Origin: Luzula sylvatica
Lineage: Eukaryota; Streptophyta; Magnoliopsida; Poales; Juncaceae
Reading direction: 5' to 3'
NCBI GenBank assembly: GCA_946800325.1
Contig: OX326961.1
Coordinates: 13,886,215-13,950,214 of the forward strand
Length of the DNA: 64,000 nucleotides
In this document: piece after piece, positions 11,438 through 23,600 of the stretch
Layout: each line of letters begins with the position of its first letter
How positions within the stretch are numbered: the first letter of the stretch is position 1
Program-made: the position numbers and the translations under genes
Notes under the pieces: model-generated
Told to the model about the DNA's origin: nothing
What the model saw: only the letters and a program-made list of their open reading frames with translations
The model's database searches: none

Positions 11438-12680
11438 TAACGCTTTGAGGAGTTCAAATAAAATGTTTTTAGATCATTTTGTATCGTATCTTTTACTACA
11501 TAATTTTTCACCAAATTTCACAAGCACTAAGAAAGTTTGTTTTTCGATTCAAAACATGATTTTCACTCTTTGAGGAGTTCAAATAACGTGTTTTTAGATC
11601 ATTTGCATCGTATCTTTTACTACATAACTTTTCACCAAATTTCACAAACAATAAGAAAGTTTGTTTTTCGATTCAAAACATGATTTTAACGCTTTGAGGA
11701 GTTCAAATGACTTGTTTTTAGATCATTTGTATCGTATCTTTTAGTACCAAAATTTTCACCAAATTTCACAAACACTAAGAAAGTTTGTTTTTCGATTCAA
11801 AACAAGATTTTAACGCTTTGAGGAGTTCAAATAACATGTTTTTAGATCATTTTGTATCGTATCTTTTACTACATAACTTTTCACCAAATTTCACAAACAA
11901 TAAGAAAGTTTATTTTTCGATTCAAAACATGATTTTAACGCTTTGAGGAGTTCAAATAACGTGTTTTTAGATCATTTGTATCGTATCTTTTACTACATAA
12001 CTTTTCACCAAATTTCACAAACACTAAGTAAGTTTGTTTTTCGATTCAAAACAAGATTTTAACGCTTTGAGGAGTTCAAATAACATGTTTTTAGATCATT
12101 TTGTATCGTATCTTTTACTACATAACTTTTCACCAAATTTCACAAGCAATAAGAAAGTTTGTTTTTCGATTCAAAACATGATTTTAACGCTTTGAGGAGT
12201 TCAAATAACGTGTTTTTAGATCATTTGTATCGTATCTTTTACTACATAACTTTTCACCAAATTTCACAAACAATAAGAAAGTTTGTTTTTCGATTCAAAA
12301 CATGATTTTAACGCTTTGAGGAGTTCAAATAACGTGTTTTTAGATCATTTGTATCGTATCTTTTACTACATAACTTTTCACCAAATTTCACAAACACTAA
12401 GTAAGTTTGTTTTTCGATTCAAAACAAGATTTTAACGCTTTGAGGAGTTCAAATAACTTGTTTTTAGATCATTTGTATCGTATCTTTTACTACATAACTT
12501 TTCACCAAATTTCACAAACACTAAGAAAGTTTGTTTTTCGATTCAAAACAAGATTTTAACGCTTTGAGGAGTTCAAATGACGTGTTTTTAGATCATTTGT
12601 ATCGTATCTTTTACTACATAACTTTTCACCAAATTTCACAAACACTAAGAAAGTTTGTTTTTCGATTCAAAACAAGATTT

Positions 12681-15600
12681 TAACGTTTTGAAGAGTTCAA
12701 ATAACTTGTTTTTAGATCATTTTGTATCGTATCTTTTATTACATAACTTTTCACCAAATTTCACAAGCAATAAGAAAGTTTGTTTTTCGTTTCAAAACAA
12801 GATTTTAACGCTTTGATGAGTTCAAATAACGTGTTTTTAGATCATTTGTATCGTATCTTTTACTATATAACTTTTCACCAAATTTTGCAAACACTAAGAA
12901 AGTTTGTTTTTCGATTCAAAACAAGATTTTAACGCTTTGAGGAGTTCAAATAACTTGTTTTTAGATCATTTGTATCGTATCTTTTACTACCTAACTTTTC
13001 ACCAAATTTCGCAACCACTAAGAAAGTTTGTTTTTCGATTCAAAACAAGATTTTAACGCTTTGAGGAGTTCAAATAACATATTTTTAGATCATTTGTATC
13101 GTATCTTTTAGTACATAAATTTTCACCAAATTTCACAATCACTAAGAAAGTTTGTTTTTCGATTCAAAACAAGATTTTAACGCTTTGAGGAGTTCAAATA
13201 ACGTGTTTTTAGATAATTTTGTATCGTATCTTTTACTACATAACTTTTCACCAAATTTCACAAGCAATAAGAAAGTTTGTTTTTCGTTTCAAAACATGAT
13301 TTTAACGCTTTGAGGAGTTCAAATAACGTGTTTTTAGATCATTTGTATCGTATCTTTTACTACATAACTTTTCACCAAATTTCACAAACAATAAGAAAGT
13401 TTGTTTTTCGATTCAAAACATGATTTTAACGCTTGGAGGTGTTCAAATAACTTGTGTTTAGATCATTTGTATCGTATCTTTTGCTACATGATTTTTCACC
13501 AAATCTCACAAACACTAAGTGAGTTTGTTTTTCGATTCAAAACAAGATTTTAACGCTTTGAGGAGTTCAAATGACTTGTTTTTAGATCATTAGTATCGTA
13601 TTTTTTAGTACATAACTTTTCACCAAATTTCACAAACACTAAGAAAGTTTGTTTTTCGATTCAAAACAAGATTTTAACGCTTTGAGGAGTTCAAATAACT
13701 TGTTTTTAGATCATTTGTATCGTATCTTTTACTACATAACTTTTCACCAAATTTCACAAACACTAAGAAAGTTTGTTTTTCGATTCAAAACAAGATTTTA
13801 ACGCTTTGAGGAATTCAAATAACATGTTTTTAGATCATTTGTATCGTATCTTTTAGTACATAAATTTTCACCAAATTTCACAAACACTAAGAAAGTTTGT
13901 TTTTCGATTCAAAACAAGATTTTAACGCTTTGAGGAGTTCAAATAAAATGTTTTTAGATCATTTTGTATCGTATCTTTTACTACATAATTTTTCACCAAA
14001 TTTCACAAGCACTAAGAAAGTTTGTTTTTCGATTCAAAACATGATTTTCACTCTTTGAGGAGTTCAAATAACGTGTTTTTAGATCATTTGCATCGTATCT
14101 TTTACTACATAACTTTTCACCAAATTTCACAAACAATAAGAAAGTTTGTTTTTCGATTCAAAACATGATTTTAACACTTGAGGAGTTCAAATAACGTGTT
14201 TTTAGATCATTTGTATCGTATCTTTTACTACATGACTTTTCACCAAATTTCACAAACACTAAGTGAGTTTGTTTTTCGATTCAAAACAAGATTTTAACGC
14301 TTTGAGGAGTTCAAATGACTTGTTTTTAGATCATTTGTATCGTATCTTTTAGTACAAAAATTTTCACCAAATTTCACAAACACTAAGAAAGTTTGTTTTT
14401 CGATTCAAAACTAGATTTTAACGCTTTGAGGAGTTCAAATAACATGTTTTTAGATCATTTTGTATCGTATCTTTTACTACATAACTTTTCACCGAATTTC
14501 ACAAACAATAAGAAAGTTTATTTTTCGATTCAAAACATGATTTTAACGCTTTGAGGAGTTCAAATAACGTGTTTTTAGATCATTTGTATCGTATCTTTTA
14601 CTACATAACTTTTCACCAAATTTCACAAACACTAAGTAAGTTTGTTTTTCGATTCAAAACAAGATTTTAACGCTTTGAGGAGTTCAAATAACTTGTTTTT
14701 AGATCATTTGTATCGTATCTTTTACTACATAACTTTTCACCAAATTTCACAAACACTAAGAAAGTTTGTTTTTCGATTCAAAACAAGATTTTAACGCTTT
14801 GAGGAGTTCAAATAACATGTTTTTAGATCATTTTGAATCGTATCTTTTACTACATAACTTTTCACCAAATTTCACAAGCAATAAGAAAGTTTGTTTTTCG
14901 ATTCAAAACATGATTTTAACGCTTTGAGGAGTTCAAATAACGTGTTTTTAGATCATTTGTATCGTATCTTTTACTACATAACTTTTCACCAAATTTCACA
15001 AACAATAAGAAAGTTTGTTTTTCGATTCAAAACATCATTTTAACGCTTTGAGGAGTTCAAATAACGTGCGTTTAGATCATTTGTATCGTATCTTTTGCTA
15101 CATGACTTTTCACCAAATTTCACAAACACTAAGTGAGTTTGTTTTTCGATTCAAAACAAGATTTTAACGCTTTGAGGAGTTCAAATGACTTGTTTTTAGA
15201 TCATTTGTATCGTATCTTTTAGTACATAACTTTTCACCAAATTTCACGAACACTAAGAAAGTTTGTTTTTCGATTCAAAACAAGATTTTAACGCTTTGAG
15301 GAGTTCAAATAACGTGTTTTTAGATCATTTGTATCGTATCATTTACTACATAACTTTTCACCAAATTTCACAAACACTAAGTAAGTTTGTTTTTCGATTC
15401 AAAACAAGATTTTAACCGTTTGAGGAGTTCAAATAAATTGTTTTTAGATCATTTGTATCGTATCTTTTACTACATAACTTTTCACCAAATTTCACAAGCA
15501 ATAAGAAAGTTTGTTTTTCGTTTCAAAACAAAATTATAACGCTTTGAGGAGTTCAAATAATTTGTTTTTAGATCATTTGTATCGTATCTTTTACTACATA

Positions 15601-16654
15601 ACTTTTCACAAAATTTCACAAACACTAAGAAAGTTTGTTTTTCGATTCAAAACAAGATTTTAACGCTTTGAGGAGTTCAAATAACTTGTTTTTAGATCAT
15701 TTGTATCGTATCTGTTACTACATACCTTTTCACCAAATTTCACAAACACTAAGTGAGTTTGTTTTTCGATTCAAAACAAGATTTTAACGCTTTGAGGAGT
15801 TCAAATAACATGTTTTTAGATCATTTTGTATCGTATCTTTTACTACATAACTTTTCACCAAATTTCACAAACAATAAGAAAGTTTATTTTTCGATTCAAA
15901 ACATGATTTTAACGCTTTGAGGAGTTCAAATAACGTGTTTTTAGATCATTTGTATCGTATCTTTTACTACATAACTTTTCACCAAATTTCACAAACACTA
16001 AGTAAGTTTGTTTTTCGATTCAAAACAAGATTTTAACGCTTTGAGGAGTTCAAATAACATGTTTTTAGATCATTTTGTATCGTATCTTTTACTACATAAC
16101 TTTTCACCAAATTTCACAAGCAATAAGAAAGTTTGTTTTTCGATTCAAAACATGATTTTAACGCTTTGAGGAGTTCAAATAACGTGTTTTTAGATCATTT
16201 GTATCGTATCTTTTACTACATAACTTTTCACCAAATTTCACAAACAATAAGAAAGTTTGTTTTTCGATTCAAAACATGATTTTAACGCTTTGAGGAGTTC
16301 AAATAACGTGTTTTTAGATCATTTGTATCGTATCTTTTACTACATAACTTTTCACCAAATTTCACAAACACTAAGTAAGTTTGTTTTTCGATTCAAAACA
16401 AGATTTTAACGCTTTGAGGAGTTCAAATAACTTGTTTTTAGATCATTTGTATCGTATCTTTTACTACATAACTTTTCACCAAATTTCACAAACACTAAGA
16501 AAGTTTGTTTTTCGATTCAAAACAAGATTTTAACGCTTTGAGGAGTTCAAATGACGTGTTTTTAGATCATTTGTATCGTATCTTTTACTACATAACTTTT
16601 CACCAAATTTCACAAACACTAAGAAAGTTTGTTTTTCGATTCAAAACAAGATTT
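12681..16654 (+). repeat. HOR copy 3 (3974 bp, 32 monomers)
   Basis: The order is 1-25, then 15-like and 16-like monomers, then 42-46. Starts of the first 25 include 12681 (1), 13178 (5), 13799 (10), 14419 (15), 15041 (20) and 15661 (25). It carries all of types 1-25 in unbroken order. Monomers 26 to 28 of this copy (15785-16158, 374 bp) differ in kind from those of copy 4 although the length is the same. The marker GTGCGTTTAG of type 20 lies 2381 bp after the type 1 start here and in copies 4, 5 and 7. Confidence 0.9.
15785..16158 (+). repeat. Three-monomer block 15-16-42 that differs from the equivalent block in copy 4
   Basis: The monomers at 15785 (AACATG, CAATAAG, GTTTATTTTT), 15909 (GTAAG) and 16034 (CAAGCAATAAG) are 125, 124 and 125 bp. 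The equivalent three in copy 4, at 19759-20132, are types 26, 27 and 28 of 124, 124 and 126 bp. Both blocks total 374 bp, so the 3974-bp period is unchanged although the contents differ. Confidence 0.75.
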
Positions 16655-19600
16655 TAACGTTTTGAAGAGTTCAAATAACTTGTTTTTAGATCATTTTGTA
16701 TCGTATCTTTTATTACATAACTTTTCACCAAATTTCACAAGCAATAAGAAAGTTTGTTTTTCGTTTCAAAACAAGATTTTAACGCTTTGATGAGTTCAAA
16801 TAACGTGTTTTTAGATCATTTGTATCGTATCTTTTACTATATAACTTTTCACCAAATTTTGCAAACACTAAGAAAGTTTGTTTTTCGATTCAAAACAAGA
16901 TTTTAACGCTTTGAGGAGTTCAAATAACTTGTTTTTAGATCATTTGTATCGTATCTTTTACTACCTAACTTTTCACCAAATTTCGCAACCACTAAGAAAG
17001 TTTGTTTTTCGATTCAAAACAAGATTTTAACGCTTTGAGGAGTTCAAATAACATATTTTTAGATCATTTGTATCGTATCTTTTAGTACATAAATTTTCAC
17101 CAAATTTCACAATCACTAAGAAAGTTTGTTTTTCGATTCAAAACAAGATTTTAACGCTTTGAGGAGTTCAAATAACGTGTTTTTAGATAATTTTGTATCG
17201 TATCTTTTACTACATAACTTTTCACCAAATTTCACAAGCAATAAGAAAGTTTGTTTTTCGTTTCAAAACATGATTTTAACGCTTTGAGGAGTTCAAATAA
17301 CGTGTTTTTAGATCATTTGTATCGTATCTTTTACTACATAACTTTTCACCAAATTTCACAAACAATAAGAAAGTTTGTTTTTCGATTCAAAACATGATTT
17401 TAACGCTTGGAGGTGTTCAAATAACTTGTGTTTAGATCATTTGTATCGTATCTTTTGCTACATGATTTTTCACCAAATCTCACAAACACTAAGTGAGTTT
17501 GTTTTTCGATTCAAAACAAGATTTTAACGCTTTGAGGAGTTCAAATGACTTGTTTTTAGATCATTAGTATCGTATTTTTTAGTACATAACTTTTCACCAA
17601 ATTTCACAAACACTAAGAAAGTTTGTTTTTCGATTCAAAACAAGATTTTAACGCTTTGAGGAGTTCAAATAACTTGTTTTTAGATCATTTGTATCGTATC
17701 TTTTACTACATAACTTTTCACCAAATTTCACAAACACTAAGAAAGTTTGTTTTTCGATTCAAAACAAGATTTTAACGCTTTGAGGAATTCAAATAACATG
17801 TTTTTAGATCATTTGTATCGTATCTTTTAGTACATAAATTTTCACCAAATTTCACAAACACTAAGAAAGTTTGTTTTTCGATTCAAAACAAGATTTTAAC
17901 GCTTTGAGGAGTTCAAATAAAATGTTTTTAGATCATTTTGTATCGTATCTTTTACTACATAATTTTTCACCAAATTTCACAAGCACTAAGAAAGTTTGTT
18001 TTTCGATTCAAAACATGATTTTCACTCTTTGAGGAGTTCAAATAACGTGTTTTTAGATCATTTGCATCGTATCTTTTACTACATAACTTTTCACCAAATT
18101 TCACAAACAATAAGAAAGTTTGTTTTTCGATTCAAAACATGATTTTAACACTTGAGGAGTTCAAATAACGTGTTTTTAGATCATTTGTATCGTATCTTTT
18201 ACTACATGACTTTTCACCAAATTTCACAAACACTAAGTGAGTTTGTTTTTCGATTCAAAACAAGATTTTAACGCTTTGAGGAGTTCAAATGACTTGTTTT
18301 TAGATCATTTGTATCGTATCTTTTAGTACAAAAATTTTCACCAAATTTCACAAACACTAAGAAAGTTTGTTTTTCGATTCAAAACTAGATTTTAACGCTT
18401 TGAGGAGTTCAAATAACATGTTTTTAGATCATTTTGTATCGTATCTTTTACTACATAACTTTTCACCGAATTTCACAAACAATAAGAAAGTTTATTTTTC
18501 GATTCAAAACATGATTTTAACGCTTTGAGGAGTTCAAATAACGTGTTTTTAGATCATTTGTATCGTATCTTTTACTACATAACTTTTCACCAAATTTCAC
18601 AAACACTAAGTAAGTTTGTTTTTCGATTCAAAACAAGATTTTAACGCTTTGAGGAGTTCAAATAACTTGTTTTTAGATCATTTGTATCGTATCTTTTACT
18701 ACATAACTTTTCACCAAATTTCACAAACACTAAGAAAGTTTGTTTTTCGATTCAAAACAAGATTTTAACGCTTTGAGGAGTTCAAATAACATGTTTTTAG
18801 ATCATTTTGAATCGTATCTTTTACTACATAACTTTTCACCAAATTTCACAAGCAATAAGAAAGTTTGTTTTTCGATTCAAAACATGATTTTAACGCTTTG
18901 AGGAGTTCAAATAACGTGTTTTTAGATCATTTGTATCGTATCTTTTACTACATAACTTTTCACCAAATTTCACAAACAATAAGAAAGTTTGTTTTTCGAT
19001 TCAAAACATCATTTTAACGCTTTGAGGAGTTCAAATAACGTGCGTTTAGATCATTTGTATCGTATCTTTTGCTACATGACTTTTCACCAAATTTCACAAA
19101 CACTAAGTGAGTTTGTTTTTCGATTCAAAACAAGATTTTAACGCTTTGAGGAGTTCAAATGACTTGTTTTTAGATCATTTGTATCGTATCTTTTAGTACA
19201 TAACTTTTCACCAAATTTCACGAACACTAAGAAAGTTTGTTTTTCGATTCAAAACAAGATTTTAACGCTTTGAGGAGTTCAAATAACGTGTTTTTAGATC
19301 ATTTGTATCGTATCATTTACTACATAACTTTTCACCAAATTTCACAAACACTAAGTAAGTTTGTTTTTCGATTCAAAACAAGATTTTAACCGTTTGAGGA
19401 GTTCAAATAAATTGTTTTTAGATCATTTGTATCGTATCTTTTACTACATAACTTTTCACCAAATTTCACAAGCAATAAGAAAGTTTGTTTTTCGTTTCAA
19501 AACAAAATTATAACGCTTTGAGGAGTTCAAATAATTTGTTTTTAGATCATTTGTATCGTATCTTTTACTACATAACTTTTCACAAAATTTCACAAACACT

Positions 19601-20628
19601 AAGAAAGTTTGTTTTTCGATTCAAAACAAGATTTTAACGCTTTGAGGAGTTCAAATAACTTGTTTTTAGATCATTTGTATCGTATCTGTTACTACATACC
19701 TTTTCACCAAATTTCACAAACACTAAGTGAGTTTGTTTTTCGATTCAAAACAAGATTTTAACGCTTTGAGGAGTTCAAATAACTTGATTTTAGATCATTT
19801 GTATCGTATGTTTTACTACATAACTTTTCACCAAATTTCACAAACACTAAGAAAGTTTGTTTTTCGATTCAAAACATGATTTTAACGCTTTGAGGAGTTC
19901 AAATAACGTGTTTTTAGATCATTTGTATCGTATCTTTTACTACATAACTTTTCACCAAATTTCACAAACACTAAGTAAGTTTGTTTTTCTATTCAAAACA
20001 AGATTTTAACGCTTTGAGGAGTTCAAATAACGTGTTTTTATAGATCATTTGTATCGTATCTTTTAGTACATAAATTTTCACCAAATTTCACATACACTAA
20101 GAAAGTTTGTTTTTCGATTCAAAACAAGATTTTAACGCTTTGAGGAGTTCAAATAACGTGTTTTTAGATCATTTGTATCGTATCTTTTACTACATAACTT
20201 TTCACCAAATTTCACAAACAATAAGAAAGTTTGTTTTTCGATTCAAAACATGATTTTAACGCTTTGAGGAGTTCAAATAACGTGTTTTTAGATCATTTGT
20301 ATCGTATCTTTTACTACATAACTTTTCACCAAATTTCACAAACACTAAGTAAGTTTGTTTTTCGATTCAAAACAAGATTTTAACGCTTTGAGGAGTTCAA
20401 ATAACTTGTTTTTAGATCATTTGTATCGTATCTTTTACTACATAACTTTTCACCAAATTTCACAAACACTAAGAAAGTTTGTTTTTCGATTCAAAACAAG
20501 ATTTTAACGCTTTGAGGAGTTCAAATGACGTGTTTTTAGATCATTTGTATCGTATCTTTTACTACATAACTTTTCACCAAATTTCACAAACACTAAGAAA
20601 GTTTGTTTTTCGATTCAAAACAAGATTT
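16655..20628 (+). repeat. HOR copy 4 (3974 bp, 32 monomers)
   Basis: The order is 1-28 followed by 43-46. Apart from the three-monomer block 19759-20132 (types 26-28) it matches copy 3 base for base as far as I can see. Types 26-28 are continuous with what copy 5 has at this point, which suggests that copies 4 and 5 share the 26-28 block and that copies 3 and 4 share the 43-46 tail. Type 28 passes directly into type 43, skipping 29-42. Confidence 0.9.
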
Positions 20629-23600
20629 TAACGTTTTGAAGAGTTCAAATAACTTGTTTTTAGATCATTTTGTATCGTATCTTTTATTACATAACTTTTC
20701 ACCAAATTTCACAAGCAATAAGAAAGTTTGTTTTTCGTTTCAAAACAAGATTTTAACGCTTTGATGAGTTCAAATAACGTGTTTTTAGATCATTTGTATC
20801 GTATCTTTTACTATATAACTTTTCACCAAATTTTGCAAACACTAAGAAAGTTTGTTTTTCGATTCAAAACAAGATTTTAACGCTTTGAGGAGTTCAAATA
20901 ACTTGTTTTTAGATCATTTGTATCGTATCTTTTACTACCTAACTTTTCACCAAATTTCGCAACCACTAAGAAAGTTTGTTTTTCGATTCAAAACAAGATT
21001 TTAACGCTTTGAGGAGTTCAAATAACATATTTTTAGATCATTTGTATCGTATCTTTTAGTACATAAATTTTCACCAAATTTCACAATCACTAAGAAAGTT
21101 TGTTTTTCGATTCAAAACAAGATTTTAACGCTTTGAGGAGTTCAAATAACGTGTTTTTAGATAATTTTGTATCGTATCTTTTACTACATAACTTTTCACC
21201 AAATTTCACAAGCAATAAGAAAGTTTGTTTTTCGTTTCAAAACATGATTTTAACGCTTTGAGGAGTTCAAATAACGTGTTTTTAGATCATTTGTATCGTA
21301 TCTTTTACTACATAACTTTTCACCAAATTTCACAAACAATAAGAAAGTTTGTTTTTCGATTCAAAACATGATTTTAACGCTTGGAGGTGTTCAAATAACT
21401 TGTGTTTAGATCATTTGTATCGTATCTTTTGCTACATGATTTTTCACCAAATCTCACAAACACTAAGTGAGTTTGTTTTTCGATTCAAAACAAGATTTTA
21501 ACGCTTTGAGGAGTTCAAATGACTTGTTTTTAGATCATTAGTATCGTATTTTTTAGTACATAACTTTTCACCAAATTTCACAAACACTAAGAAAGTTTGT
21601 TTTTCGATTCAAAACAAGATTTTAACGCTTTGAGGAGTTCAAATAACTTGTTTTTAGATCATTTGTATCGTATCTTTTACTACATAACTTTTCACCAAAT
21701 TTCACAAACACTAAGAAAGTTTGTTTTTCGATTCAAAACAAGATTTTAACGCTTTGAGGAATTCAAATAACATGTTTTTAGATCATTTGTATCGTATCTT
21801 TTAGTACATAAATTTTCACCAAATTTCACAAACACTAAGAAAGTTTGTTTTTCGATTCAAAACAAGATTTTAACGCTTTGAGGAGTTCAAATAAAATGTT
21901 TTTAGATCATTTTGTATCGTATCTTTTACTACATAATTTTTCACCAAATTTCACAAGCACTAAGAAAGTTTGTTTTTCGATTCAAAACATGATTTTCACT
22001 CTTTGAGGAGTTCAAATAACGTGTTTTTAGATCATTTGCATCGTATCTTTTACTACATAACTTTTCACCAAATTTCACAAACAATAAGAAAGTTTGTTTT
22101 TCGATTCAAAACATGATTTTAACACTTGAGGAGTTCAAATAACGTGTTTTTAGATCATTTGTATCGTATCTTTTACTACATGACTTTTCACCAAATTTCA
22201 CAAACACTAAGTGAGTTTGTTTTTCGATTCAAAACAAGATTTTAACGCTTTGAGGAGTTCAAATGACTTGTTTTTAGATCATTTGTATCGTATCTTTTAG
22301 TACAAAAATTTTCACCAAATTTCACAAACACTAAGAAAGTTTGTTTTTCGATTCAAAACTAGATTTTAACGCTTTGAGGAGTTCAAATAACATGTTTTTA
22401 GATCATTTTGTATCGTATCTTTTACTACATAACTTTTCACCGAATTTCACAAACAATAAGAAAGTTTATTTTTCGATTCAAAACATGATTTTAACGCTTT
22501 GAGGAGTTCAAATAACGTGTTTTTAGATCATTTGTATCGTATCTTTTACTACATAACTTTTCACCAAATTTCACAAACACTAAGTAAGTTTGTTTTTCGA
22601 TTCAAAACAAGATTTTAACGCTTTGAGGAGTTCAAATAACTTGTTTTTAGATCATTTGTATCGTATCTTTTACTACATAACTTTTCACCAAATTTCACAA
22701 ACACTAAGAAAGTTTGTTTTTCGATTCAAAACAAGATTTTAACGCTTTGAGGAGTTCAAATAACATGTTTTTAGATCATTTTGAATCGTATCTTTTACTA
22801 CATAACTTTTCACCAAATTTCACAAGCAATAAGAAAGTTTGTTTTTCGATTCAAAACATGATTTTAACGCTTTGAGGAGTTCAAATAACGTGTTTTTAGA
22901 TCATTTGTATCGTATCTTTTACTACATAACTTTTCACCAAATTTCACAAACAATAAGAAAGTTTGTTTTTCGATTCAAAACATCATTTTAACGCTTTGAG
23001 GAGTTCAAATAACGTGCGTTTAGATCATTTGTATCGTATCTTTTGCTACATGACTTTTCACCAAATTTCACAAACACTAAGTGAGTTTGTTTTTCGATTC
23101 AAAACAAGATTTTAACGCTTTGAGGAGTTCAAATGACTTGTTTTTAGATCATTTGTATCGTATCTTTTAGTACATAACTTTTCACCAAATTTCACGAACA
23201 CTAAGAAAGTTTGTTTTTCGATTCAAAACAAGATTTTAACGCTTTGAGGAGTTCAAATAACGTGTTTTTAGATCATTTGTATCGTATCATTTACTACATA
23301 ACTTTTCACCAAATTTCACAAACACTAAGTAAGTTTGTTTTTCGATTCAAAACAAGATTTTAACCGTTTGAGGAGTTCAAATAAATTGTTTTTAGATCAT
23401 TTGTATCGTATCTTTTACTACATAACTTTTCACCAAATTTCACAAGCAATAAGAAAGTTTGTTTTTCGTTTCAAAACAAAATTATAACGCTTTGAGGAGT
23501 TCAAATAATTTGTTTTTAGATCATTTGTATCGTATCTTTTACTACATAACTTTTCACAAAATTTCACAAACACTAAGAAAGTTTGTTTTTCGATTCAAAA

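Larger units (their letters stand above)
8453..12680 (+). repeat. HOR copy 2 (4228 bp, 34 monomers), the most rearranged copy
   Basis: The order is 1, 2, a type 9-like monomer, 11-15, a 16/22 hybrid (9447), a 23/15 hybrid (9571), 16, 25-35, 34 and 35 again, 11, 12, 14, 15, 16, 42-46. Types 3-8, 10 and 17-21 are missing near the start, and types 11, 12, 14, 15 and 16 appear twice. The first monomers (8453, 8578, 8702, 8826) match those of copy 6 (27465 onward), including the private CTCTTC change in type 1. This copy holds more non-canonical junctions than any other and may be a region of repeated exchange. Confidence 0.8.
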
